A stretch of DNA of 64,000 nt, from NCBI GenBank assembly GCA_016124445.1, contig WGNR01000011.1, forward strand, positions 62,001 through 126,000. The letters are read 5' to 3'. Source of the stretch: a bacterium. GTDB taxonomy: Bacteria; Planctomycetota; Planctomycetia; Pirellulales; Pirellulaceae. Under the pieces are notes generated by a model that searched no databases, had not been told where the DNA came from, and saw nothing but the letters and a program-made list of their open reading frames with translations. The position numbers and the translations under genes were made by a program. Each line of letters begins with the position of its first letter. Position 1 is the first letter of the stretch. Shown here one piece after another: positions 55,401 to 62,522 of this stretch.

Positions 55401-55961
55401 TTACTTACGCGGGACCGTATAAACCGTTTTGAGCTTCTCAACCGCTACGTTGCCTTCACAGTGAAACCAAATCGCACGAGCGCAGAGATCCTTCTCGATG
55501 TGATGCCCCGTGCGAATGTCCAAGAAAAGAGCGAACTCGTATTCGTAGTCCGGATGACGAACAAATTCCTTCAGCTTTTTGAGGTCTCGCTCTCGGTTGT
55601 CATTATTCGTGGATTTTTTGATTTCGATGACGAGTAGGTTCTCCTGGAGTCTTCGCTGATGCACGATGATGTCTGGATACACTGTGGTTCCCTTGTCATC
55701 CCATGTGGAGACATGATTCGGGTAGTCGACGAGCAGAGGCGGATTAAGGTCCAGTCGTTTTGGATCGAGGTCGTGTCTGTTGTATTCACAGTCGATTTGA
55801 AACCCATACCTGTGTTCCGGCATCGCTCTTAAGAGATGTTCGGCAAGCTTGTGGGAAATCGACCGCTCGTTGGCATCGATAAGAAGCAACTTTTGCTCTT
55901 TCTGAAAGAAGGTGTAGATTGCCTTTTGGAAGAGCTGTTCGAGAATATTGAAATCGAGCAT
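55401..55961 (-). CDS. PD-(D/E)XK nuclease-like protein
   Basis: The 186-residue product has a classic PD-(D/E)XK core: an early helix with E32 (ANERSISHKLAEHL), YPDIIVH with D97, then LLVIEIKKS with E113 and K115, and a following helix ERDLKKLKEFV. This pattern is that of restriction-like nucleases. The inner ATG at 55961 is chosen for its GGAGAG site; the longer frame to 56186 adds unmatched residues. It lies 190 bases upstream of the GIY-YIG gene on the same strand. Specificity is unknown. Confidence 0.75.
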   Translation of the reverse strand: MLDFNILEQLFQKAIYTFFQKEQKLLLIDANERSISHKLAEHLLRAMPEHRYGFQIDCEYNRHDLDPKRLDLNPPLLVDYPNHVSTWDDKGTTVYPDIIVHQRRLQENLLVIEIKKSTNNDNRERDLKKLKEFVRHPDYEYEFALFLDIRTGHHIEKDLCARAIWFHCEGNVAVEKLKTVYTVPRK

Positions 55962-56386
55962 ACAGAATCTCTCCAGAGGTATAGAGATAAATGCGCCCAC
56001 GACTCTGACACAAGGTACATGCGTTTCGGATGGGGCTCCGCTATTGTTTTCAAACTCATTTACGGTATGCGTGTCGTTGAAATCACCCCACCAACGGACC
56101 GCATGGAGCGACGACTTGGCCATTGTCCACAGTTGTTCATGAGAAATACCGGGTTGTCTAAAACTCGGACTAACTCTCGCTCGCAAGCGTGAACTTCGGC
56201 AGTAGGGACAATTGCACCCCGTTGATCAAGATTTCAGCGTCGGCGAACCTTTGGGCCCAGGCGAGCGTTCCAGAAGTCGCACCTACGCTGTAGTAGCCAT
56301 AGATCGTGTTTCCAGACGCTCTGCATGAAGAACATCTCCGAGCAGCAAGTGTTGTAATATTCGGTCTCACTAGTCCAGAACTTTGG
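55962..56386. other. Gene-poor stretch between the PD-(D/E)XK gene and terminator
   Basis: No gene is supported here. A minus-strand frame of 81 codons (56170-56415) starts inside the terminator hairpin and has no clear ribosome binding site, so I do not call it. The upstream promoter of the PD-(D/E)XK gene should be in this region. Confidence 0.35.
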
Positions 56387-56422
56387 AATGCCTCGTGGTT
56401 TCGATCACGAGGCATTTTTTTC
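56387..56422 (+). terminator. Strong Rho-independent terminator
   Basis: An 11-bp perfect stem (AATGCCTCGTG / CACGAGGCATT) with an 8-base loop is followed by a run of seven T on the plus strand. No plus-strand gene is evident upstream, so it may end a small RNA transcript, or it may block transcription coming from the left. Confidence 0.75.
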
Positions 56423-56783
56423 CTTCCATTCGTGATGGAGAATAATGATATTTCTGTAGCACGATTGACCGTTGAAAAACTCTTCGTGCTGCGTCAGCAG
56501 GTTCTCAAAATACTCAAGGTACTCTGCCTTCCACTCATCGCCGGGCAAATAGCCTTTCCTGATGCAATAAGCCAATCGATCTACAGCGTTGAACCAGTCC
56601 TCAAGATAACCGTTGAGTTCGTCTTCTAAGATTTCCAGGCACTCTTCGGGTGCGCCTTTCTGACGTTCCTCCCTCAAAACTGATGCTTGCTGCTCTGCCT
56701 TCTGCTTCCTATCAGTGATTGCGGTCTCAAGGTTGAGAGCAATACTTAACGTGTTCATCCGCAAAGTTGTATTCAACCCCTCC

Positions 56784-56798
56784 AGTTGAACATAAGCA
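56784..56798. repeat. Left 15-bp direct repeat of the insertion sequence
   Basis: AGTTGAACATAAGCA is identical to 57766-57780. Only one copy is needed to encode the interrupted protein, so the pair behaves as a target-site duplication, though 15 bp is long for an IS4/IS5-type element. Confidence 0.75.
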
Positions 56799-57765
56799 CC
56801 TTTGAGTTGAACATGCCTTGTTGAAAACCAATCTTCCGTTTTCGATTCCCTGGCGCTAAATTATCAGGCATGAGCACCAAGCAAAACAACCTGATCGCTG
56901 TAGCCCGACTTAGCATGAAGCTGGCGGCTAAGTTCATGCGGCCCTATTCGCACGAGCAGGCACCCAAGCGGTACACGCAGCCACAGTTGATGACCTGCCT
57001 CGTCCTGAAGTCGTATTTAAAGACGACGTACCGGGGTGTGATCGAGGTCATTGATGCCTCAGATAAGCTACGGGAAACGATTGGTTTTGCCGGGCGTTTA
57101 CCGAATTATTCGACGCTGAAGTACTTCTCCGATCGTTCTCAGGTGGCCGAGATCGCCGATGCCATGCTGGTAGAAATCGTCAAGAAGTTCGCCCCAGCGG
57201 AAGAGGAAGTAGCGATCGATTCGACTGGACTGGAGACCACGTCGGCCAGCGTTCACTTCCGAGCCCGCAGCGGCAACAAGCGAAAGAAGTTCGTGAAGCT
57301 GTCGGTCTGTGTGCTGGTCGGGTCGCTCCTTCCTGCAGGCATGGTTTTGAGCTGGGGTCCTGGCAACGACAAGTGCGAAGCGATGGAGCTGATGGGCAAG
57401 TCATCCCAGGCCATCATGCCCAAAAAACTGTTCGCCGACGCAGGCTACGATGCCGACTGGGTTCACGTCTTCTCCCGAGAGGTGTGGAAGGCAGAAAGCT
57501 GGATCCCTCCGGTCACGCACCGGCGAGACGGAACGCTTGGCGGCGAATATCGACCGCTGATGACCGAGGAAAACCTAAAGAACTCAGGCTACACGAAACG
57601 TTGGAAAGTGGAATCGTTCATGAGCGGACTGAAAAGAACGGTTGGTTCCACCCTGTCGTCAAGAAATCCAGCAGCCATGATGACCGAAGCCGCCCTGAAA
57701 GTCCTGACCTACGCCCTGCGGCGTTAGCCGGAAGAGGTTGACGTTGTTGGGTGTTCAACAGAGCA
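56799..57765 (+). mobile_element. Complete insertion sequence with IS4/IS5-type DDE transposase
   Basis: The 967-base element lies between 15-bp direct repeats and carries one transposase gene. GTTGAACA occurs near both ends in opposite orientation (GAGTTGAACATGCC at left; the complement of GTTGTTGGGTGTTCAACAGAG at right), suggesting short imperfect terminal repeats. It interrupts a small membrane-protein gene cleanly. Confidence 0.8.
56870..57727 (+). CDS. IS4/IS5-type DDE transposase
   Basis: The 285-residue transposase has an N-terminal DNA-binding part (YTQPQLMTCLVLKSYLKTTYRG) and an RNase H-like catalytic domain with VAIDSTG (D117), LFADAGYDAD (D190) and RWKVESFMSGLKRTVG (E248), the complete DDE triad. 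It catalyses cut-and-paste movement of its element. Length and motifs are intact, so it may be active. Confidence 0.92.
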   Translation: MSTKQNNLIAVARLSMKLAAKFMRPYSHEQAPKRYTQPQLMTCLVLKSYLKTTYRGVIEVIDASDKLRETIGFAGRLPNYSTLKYFSDRSQVAEIADAMLVEIVKKFAPAEEEVAIDSTGLETTSASVHFRARSGNKRKKFVKLSVCVLVGSLLPAGMVLSWGPGNDKCEAMELMGKSSQAIMPKKLFADAGYDADWVHVFSREVWKAESWIPPVTHRRDGTLGGEYRPLMTEENLKNSGYTKRWKVESFMSGLKRTVGSTLSSRNPAAMMTEAALKVLTYALRR

Positions 57766-57780
57766 AGTTGAACATAAGCA
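57766..57780. repeat. Right 15-bp direct repeat of the insertion sequence
   Basis: Second copy of AGTTGAACATAAGCA. It lies inside the codons for the IAYVQL segment of the split gene. Confidence 0.75.
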
Positions 57781-57865
57781 ATTCTTGCAGCAGCGATTGC
57801 GCCCCCAGCCGCAAAGATGGCAGCAACCGCAGAAATCCAACCTGGAACATCCATACGACGTACTA

Positions 57866-57985
57866 CTAGCTTCCCTTCTTAGGTTTCTGCTTTGCCTTAT
57901 TCACATTGTCGGAAGTCCGATTCCCACTCTGAGAACCTTGCCGACCGCTTGAACCGACCTTCTTGTTTTCTTTCTTTTCCGCCAT
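57866..57985 (-). CDS. Microprotein D (39 residues), tandem paralogue
   Basis: A basic, low-complexity peptide with core GSQSGNRTSDNVNKAKQ. It shares SQSxxxTSxNVxxAK with three neighbouring small genes. A GGGAG site lies about 10 bases before its ATG. It is followed 11 bases later by the split membrane-protein gene. Too short for a fold to be predicted; probably disordered. Confidence 0.65.
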   Translation of the reverse strand: MAEKKENKKVGSSGRQGSQSGNRTSDNVNKAKQKPKKGS

Positions 57986-58001
57986 CGTAATTCACTCCCT
58001 C

Positions 58002-58124
58002 TTATTTGCTGGCCTTAGTATCTGGGGATTGCTTTTTGGCGGTCGTAATGTTCTTCGACGTAGCCTTGTTGCTTTGGCTGTTGTTTACGATACCGGACTT
58101 ATTGCTTCCCTTTTCCTGACTCAT
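58002..58124 (-). CDS. Microprotein C (40 residues), tandem paralogue
   Basis: A Lys/Ser-rich peptide with core NSQSNKATSKNITTAKK. The ATG at 58124 is preceded by AAGGAG. It overlaps the end of microprotein B by 26 bases in another frame and lies 16 bases before D. Confidence 0.65.
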   Translation of the reverse strand: MSQEKGSNKSGIVNNSQSNKATSKNITTAKKQSPDTKASK

Positions 58125-58248
58125 TTCTTGCTCCTTGGGCTGGCGGTGTATTCGACGACTTGCGTGCTGCCTGGACATTGCGAGAAGTCTTTTGTGATGA
58201 TTGCGAATAATCGACCTTATCTTGACGGTCACGCCCCTTATCGCTCAT
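58099..58248 (-). CDS. Microprotein B (49 residues), tandem paralogue
   Basis: A basic peptide with core YSQSSQKTSRNVQAARK. A GGAGGG site precedes the ATG at 58248, which overlaps the TGA of microprotein A (ATGA), so the two are coupled. No membrane segment is present. Confidence 0.65.
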   Translation of the reverse strand: MSDKGRDRQDKVDYSQSSQKTSRNVQAARKSSNTPPAQGARNESGKGKQ

Positions 58249-58376
58249 CGCTGCCCTCCTTGCTGTGGCTTTGCTGACGGGGTTGGCTGTTTCGCCTGTT
58301 GAACCGCCGCCGAAGTACGCTTGCAGCTTTGAGACTCTTGGACACCCTGCTTCGAGACTGATAAATTCTGCGCCAT
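58245..58376 (-). CDS. Microprotein A (43 residues), first of the tandem paralogues
   Basis: A peptide with core ESQSCKRTSAAVQQAKQ and a Pro/Gln-rich tail. The ATG at 58376 has an almost ideal AGGAGGAG site 5-12 bases upstream, the strongest of the cluster. It starts the array A-B-C-D. Confidence 0.65.
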   Translation of the reverse strand: MAQNLSVSKQGVQESQSCKRTSAAVQQAKQPTPSAKPQQGGQR

Positions 58377-58462
58377 TTCGATCTCCTCCTAAACAAACTA
58401 GGATTCCATTCGATCTAACCTTAACGAATTGTCCACAAAACACCACCCTGTGCGAGTGGCTA

Positions 58463-58687
58463 TTAGACCCTCTCTAAGTAAGGAAGCAGAAAGAGGTTAA
58501 GCGTTCGATCAATCGAGATGTGGCAAGCCGTATCGTATGAGGTGACATCACCCATGGCGAGCCGAAGGCGTTGATCACGCTGCCAACGCATGAACCTGCG
58601 CATCGACAACCGGACACACCACGGGCGATTTTGGCGAGTTTTGGACGGATACGTGAAAGAAAATATCTGCCCAGCTCTTACCGACAT
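58463..58687 (-). CDS. Possible small Arg-rich protein coupled to the DUF4238 gene
   Basis: The 74-codon frame starts 2 bases after the DUF4238 stop codon, which would allow coupled translation. It encodes FSFTYPSKTRQNRPW, an Arg-rich helix and IDRTLNLFLLPYLERV. No family is recognised and no separate ribosome binding site is seen, so it may not be expressed. Confidence 0.4.
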   Translation of the reverse strand: MSVRAGQIFSFTYPSKTRQNRPWCVRLSMRRFMRWQRDQRLRLAMGDVTSYDTACHISIDRTLNLFLLPYLERV

Positions 58688-58689
58688 AA

Positions 58690-59622
58690 CTATCCGTCAT
58701 ATGGTAGGTTGCCATCGACCATTTCATCCTCGAATTCCGTTCGGATGCGATCGATCCCGGCAAGCACATCATGGAATTTTCGAGGAGAAATCATGAATGA
58801 TTCAGTATTGACCCAAGTGAAAAAATTGTACAAGTCGGCCAGCGGGTTTTCCAAGTGATAGTATTGATTGGATGGTTCCGGAAGATCGTCCATGCAGAGA
58901 ATCCGCGTTGGGCTGATCGGGAACAGGATAACCGCATTATCTCCGCCTACTTGATAACGCTCCATTTCAGGTCGTGGAACATATAGCGGGTAGTCCGAAG
59001 TGACAAACAGTGGATCGTCAATAAAGACGATCGACCATCGTTTGTCCATCAGCATTTCGGCATATCTAGTCGCATCCTGTTCAATCATTTCTAACCATAG
59101 CTGATCGTCAAGTTCAGGAGTGGCTTCGCAGTACGATTGCCAACCCGATGTATCCAAGGGATGTATCTGGGACCCAATTTGAATATGGCTGATATCAGGA
59201 TTGCCATCTTTGTTAAGCGGTTCCTGCTCGACAACATCAATAATCCGTCGACGAATTTTCCGCATTGAGTCACGGCGTTCTGGATGCCGCAGAAACTGTA
59301 CGGATAGAAACAACGCGATACCTTTGCGTATACCATTGGCACCTAGATCGACGAAACTGGAAGCAAGCATCGGCCAGAATTGTGAAACTGCACCTTCAAG
59401 ACTCGCTAGTTGTTTTTCGAGTCGTACGTCGCGTGTACCGTCTTCTACTTTCGGCGTGTAGAGATATTTCTCCGCCGCAATATTGTTGATACCAGTGAGC
59501 TTGGGTTCTCCCTCTTTGCGGTGAAATATCCACACTTGTTCGAGGCGGGCGTTGGTATTGGGAACGGTGAATTGTCGCAAGTAGAATCGCGGCACCCAAT
59601 GCTGGCGTTTCGGGAATGACAT
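58690..59622 (-). CDS. DUF4238 family protein
   Basis: The 310-residue protein starts with the DUF4238 signature KRQHWVPRFYLRQFTV and continues with AAEKYLYT, FLSVQFLRHPERRD, the later VFIDDPLFVTSDYPLYVP and PISPTRILCM. The family occurs widely in bacteria, often in accessory regions, and its biochemical activity is not established to my knowledge. It lies upstream of the microprotein cluster on the same strand. Confidence 0.85.
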   Translation of the reverse strand: MSFPKRQHWVPRFYLRQFTVPNTNARLEQVWIFHRKEGEPKLTGINNIAAEKYLYTPKVEDGTRDVRLEKQLASLEGAVSQFWPMLASSFVDLGANGIRKGIALFLSVQFLRHPERRDSMRKIRRRIIDVVEQEPLNKDGNPDISHIQIGSQIHPLDTSGWQSYCEATPELDDQLWLEMIEQDATRYAEMLMDKRWSIVFIDDPLFVTSDYPLYVPRPEMERYQVGGDNAVILFPISPTRILCMDDLPEPSNQYYHLENPLADLYNFFTWVNTESFMISPRKFHDVLAGIDRIRTEFEDEMVDGNLPYDG

Positions 59623-59693
59623 AAAAGAACGGTCTCAGGCTATGCAGGTGGAAAGTCGTACGTTTGGAACTGATAGTCAGGGCATCGCCCAAC

Positions 59694-59756
59694 TCAAGTA
59701 GCTTCGGTCGAACTCTACGTCCCGATTTCACACTTCAATCGCCCTGAGGAGGAGGT
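59694..59756. repeat. Copy 2 of the diverged 64-base repeat
   Basis: Counterpart of 45762-45825. On the minus strand it reads like the final codons and downstream flank of the helicase gene, but the equivalent of its stop codon has changed to TGT. It is a fragment with no larger helicase homology beside it. Confidence 0.6.
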
Positions 59757-59893
59757 CTTGCAGCTATCTTTCGCATTTTTGTTCTCTCAGGAAGTTTCCG
59801 ACAAATGACAGCGTCCGAGTCTGACGGCGTGTCAACAAGTCGAAGCACACTTCACGAGATTGCTCGCATCTAAAGTGCGTTCAATGAGCGAAG

Positions 59894-59916
59894 TGGTACG
59901 AGTACAACTCGTACCA
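59894..59916. promoter_or_regulatory. 9-bp palindrome upstream of the 60053 gene
   Basis: TGGTACGAG and CTCGTACCA flank a 5-base centre. It lies 137 bases before the next gene, with no T run after it, so an operator is more likely than a terminator. The rest of 59757-60052 holds nothing else I can support. Confidence 0.45.
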
Positions 59917-60052
59917 GACGATCTTTCGATTTCCAGGTCTCAGCCCCTGGTTCCTCGTTGACTTTTGAGACTGGACCAACTTACTCTTGGAAGAAGCGAA
60001 GTCAAGAGAAAGGCATGTATGGCGTTGAGATTCAAAATTGAGAGGATGCCCA

Positions 60053-60421
60053 ATGTTATTCGCAATTGCCAGCAATGGCGATCTTCGACAAGTCACCACG
60101 ATTCCGCATCTCACAGATTACAACAACTGGCGATCACGACTCGACGATCCCGCCTTTCAAACCATCTATGACAATCTCTTCAACCTCATTGATGGCAACG
60201 AAATCCAAACTGCCGGCTGGATTCCTGGGGCCAATTGGAGGGGCACGGACTTTTGGCCCATTTATGACCGGGCTTGTAACCGCGATGTAACAGCTTCCGC
60301 CAAATTCTTCGGGCTACTTGTTTGGCAGGTTGTTATGGATCACCCTGAACGTTGGTCCTTCGGACGCTATGAAAAAGATGGCGTACCTATTGAAAGCATG
60401 ACTTACTTTCGCATTAAATAG
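60053..60421 (+). CDS. Hypothetical protein, 122 residues
   Basis: No family is recognised. The protein has conserved-looking aromatic motifs (GANWRGTDFWPIYD, SAKFFGLLVWQVVM, WSFGRYEK) and no membrane helix or signal. An AGAGG site stands 6 bases before the ATG at 60053. A weak stem-loop (CATCTC / GAGATG) follows at about 60436-60462. The 292 bases to the next gene hold nothing else. Confidence 0.6.
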   Translation: MLFAIASNGDLRQVTTIPHLTDYNNWRSRLDDPAFQTIYDNLFNLIDGNEIQTAGWIPGANWRGTDFWPIYDRACNRDVTASAKFFGLLVWQVVMDHPERWSFGRYEKDGVPIESMTYFRIK

Positions 60422-60713
60422 CGTGTTCCATTGAGCATCTCGGAAAATTTCTCTCTGAGATGACGTTGTTGTCGTGGTGAAACTCGCAGCGTCTACGTTT
60501 CCCTCAATTCAACGGCAAATCCCCTGCCTCTTCTGCTTTCGTAGTGTGGTTGTGGATCACGTCCGGGTAACAGGCCAAACTTAAGGCAGTACCACAAGGG
60601 TAGATGGCAATGCATTCTCGACGTTTGCCGTCTCTTTTACTCCTACCGCGAATGAGTTAGTAATTGCCGAAACGTGATGCTTGTTGCAGACCCAGAAAAC
60701 CCGGGAGGCGTAT

Positions 60714-61430
60714 ATGATTAAGACCATAGATTCGATTCAATACCATGTTTGGTCAGATGCGTTACACGCTCGGGAACTCGCCAGACAGACCGAAAGTGAA
60801 TGGGATCGTGGAGCCTATGTGCGATGGACAATTCAAACCGCATGGGCGGCATTCGAGAATGTGTGTACTGACGCGTTACGGGCTTCTGGACTCGGAATGC
60901 GATTTAAGGAGCGTTTTGACGAGGCTGTAGTCGCGAAAGGCTTGCCCGCCATCGATTGGAGCCAGGGAATTTGGCAACAAGTACTTCAAGTATACCGTGT
61001 TCGGAAAGAATTCGTACATGTCGTGCCAAGTGTTTCGCACGCTAGGTTGTTAACATCTGTGTCCGAGGCCGATCACGCGATCCGTGTGCTACGAAACGCA
61101 ATGATGGCGGTGCTGGATCTCATGGGATTACCACATCCCGCATGGCTAAATGACGATGAGGATCATGGGTGGTATGGACCACGAGGTGCCGGTGGGGACA
61201 CTGCACATGCGACGGTTATACGAGGTGGAACCAGCGAGAACGACCAAGAAGCGATTCGTATCACGTATATTCTTCACGGCGACGAGCACGTGTGCGAAAT
61301 CGCTCCCCCTGGCACGCCCCATGGGCCTTTGTTGGATAGACTGGTTCAATCCGTGATCGTACCGGTCGAAGCAGTGCGTGCCTATCGCGGCTCGGAACTC
61401 CTCGAAGAGCGAAAGCCTAATTTACGTTAG
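60714..61430 (+). CDS. Hypothetical protein with a HEPN-like N-terminal domain
   Basis: The N-terminal 110 residues are helical and contain VYRVRKEFVHVVPS, where R97 and H102 form the Rx4H motif of HEPN ribonucleases. The preceding helix (AWAAFENVCTDALRASG) also fits that fold. The C-terminal half, after a Gly/His-rich loop, is unrecognised. A GGGAGG site precedes the ATG at 60714. HEPN proteins are common RNA-cleaving effectors in toxin-antitoxin and defence systems, but no antitoxin-like neighbour is seen. Confidence 0.6.
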   Translation: MIKTIDSIQYHVWSDALHARELARQTESEWDRGAYVRWTIQTAWAAFENVCTDALRASGLGMRFKERFDEAVVAKGLPAIDWSQGIWQQVLQVYRVRKEFVHVVPSVSHARLLTSVSEADHAIRVLRNAMMAVLDLMGLPHPAWLNDDEDHGWYGPRGAGGDTAHATVIRGGTSENDQEAIRITYILHGDEHVCEIAPPGTPHGPLLDRLVQSVIVPVEAVRAYRGSELLEERKPNLR

Positions 61431-61636
61431 CACTTAAACTCGATCTACGAGAGATCCCCTCAATTGTCTGCTCTTGACTCTAAAGCCATGCGGGCAAACA
61501 CGTGAACTCCTGATGCTCTGTCGCTAGATCGATATGCCCGCCCGGGGATTCAAACTACAAGGCATAACTCGATCTACTTGACGCACTGTAGGGCAAATCA
61601 GGTGAAAACGAATGCCAGACTTTTTCCAAATAGTTT

Positions 61637-61651
61637 CATGTCTGTGACATG
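61637..61651. promoter_or_regulatory. Palindrome CATGTC-tgt-GACATG, possible operator
   Basis: A perfect 6-bp inverted repeat with a 3-base centre, the size of a dimeric repressor site, 270 bases before the DUF1257 gene. Confidence 0.45.
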
Positions 61652-61842
61652 ATCGAGAGAAATTGAGACGGATTAGGCGTCAGACGAACTACGAGTAACG
61701 CGAGAAACGCTGGCATTAGGGAAATGTGGCTCCCACTTGGCCCAAACTGGGAGAGGTGAACCATGGGTTTGCCTAAATTCTCATCGATTTCGTGTCAAGA
61801 AACCTGAAGGCTACGGCATTAGCTGTTGGCGATCGTCCAGAT

Positions 61843-61877
61843 GCCCTGGAATGGCCCTAAGTAAGCCGTTCCGGGGC
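61843..61877 (+). promoter_or_regulatory. 12-bp hairpin in the leader of the DUF1257 module
   Basis: GCCCTGGAATGG pairs with CCGTTCCGGGGC, including two G-U pairs, across an 11-base loop, and a pyrimidine-rich tract follows. It ends 43 bases before the ATG at 61921. It could be an attenuator, a leader structure or the end of an upstream RNA. Confidence 0.55.
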
Positions 61878-61920
61878 TTTCTCATTTCTTGTCCGTCTCA
61901 ATTCTCAAGGGGAGGTTTCC

Positions 61921-62289
61921 ATGTCCCACATCGTCCAAATTCAAACCGAGGTCCGTGACCCGATCGCGGTCCGGTCTGCCTGCGATCGGCTCAAACTGCC
62001 CCAGCCGACACAGGGAGTTTTCAAGTTGTTCTCTGCCGAGGCGGTCGGACTGGGCGTCGAACTGCCTGGCTGGCGTTATCCGGTGGTTTGCGACACGGCC
62101 AATGGCCAAGTGCACTACGACAACTACGGCGGCCGTTGGGGCGAGCAGTCCCGGCTCGATGCATTCCTGCAAATGTATGCCATCCAGAAAACTTCAATCG
62201 AGGCGAGACGTCGGGGGCATACGATTGTCGAACAGCCGCTTGAGGATGGTTCCATCAAGCTGACCGTTCAAGTCGGAGGTGCTACGTGA
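61921..62289 (+). CDS. DUF1257 (Ycf35-like) protein
   Basis: The 122-residue protein has the DUF1257 pattern: SHIVQIQTEVRDPIAVRSAC, then a Trp/Tyr-rich middle (LPGWRYPVVCDTANGQVHYD, GRWGEQSRLDAFLQMY). The same family in plastids and cyanobacteria is called Ycf35. Its role is unknown. It overlaps the DUF2997 gene by 4 bases, and a GGGGAGG site precedes the start. Confidence 0.88.
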   Translation: MSHIVQIQTEVRDPIAVRSACDRLKLPQPTQGVFKLFSAEAVGLGVELPGWRYPVVCDTANGQVHYDNYGGRWGEQSRLDAFLQMYAIQKTSIEARRRGHTIVEQPLEDGSIKLTVQVGGAT

Positions 62290-62480
62290 ATAAGACCATC
62301 GAAATCATCGTAACCCCATCTGGAGAGACTCGCGTCGAAACGAAAGGTTTCGCCGGATCGGCGTGTCGCCAAGCCAGTCAGTTTATTGAGGCAGCGTTGG
62401 GAAGACGAACCGGCGAAGAACTAACTCCGGAGTTTCATCAACTGCCGGAATTCCAACAGGTACGTCAACAGAATCTCTGA
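62286..62480 (+). CDS. DUF2997 protein
   Basis: The 64-residue protein matches DUF2997: a beta strand pair (IEIIVTPSGETRVETKGF), a conserved Cys in AGSACRQASQFIEAALG, and a short tail. It is typically found between DUF1257 and an AAA ATPase, exactly as here. Confidence 0.85.
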   Translation: MNKTIEIIVTPSGETRVETKGFAGSACRQASQFIEAALGRRTGEELTPEFHQLPEFQQVRQQNL

Positions 62481-62522
62481 TTTCCCAAGACATAAAAACC
62501 ACTTTTTAAAAGGATTAAGCCA

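Larger units (their letters stand above)
56405..57854 (-). pseudogene. Small membrane protein gene split by an insertion sequence
   Basis: The N-terminal piece (57854 to 57766) encodes MDVPGWISAVAAIFAAGG and on to RIAYVQL, a membrane helix. The rest (56798 to 56405) continues in the same frame as YVQLEGLNTTLRMNTLSIAL with an acidic helical domain, ending in HHEWKEKNAS. Removing the insertion plus one 15-bp repeat copy restores an uninterrupted 155-codon frame, so insertion was recent. The gene lies 11 bases after a microprotein gene and was probably the last gene of that cluster. Function unknown; the layout is of a one-helix membrane protein with a cytoplasmic tail. Confidence 0.8.
61431..61920. 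other. 490-base leader region before the DUF1257 module
   Basis: No gene is supported. It contains a 12-bp direct repeat AACTCGATCTAC (about 61438 and 61568), a 15-bp palindrome and a strong hairpin, described separately. The length and structure suggest regulation of the downstream three-gene module. Confidence 0.5.

Noticed and set aside
56170..56415. 81-codon minus-strand frame
   Set aside because: Starts inside a terminator hairpin, has no ribosome binding site and no recognised pattern.
61530..61580. tRNA-like CCCGGGGATTCAAACTAC
   Set aside because: The complement lacks the TTC of the T loop and no acceptor or anticodon arm can be formed.
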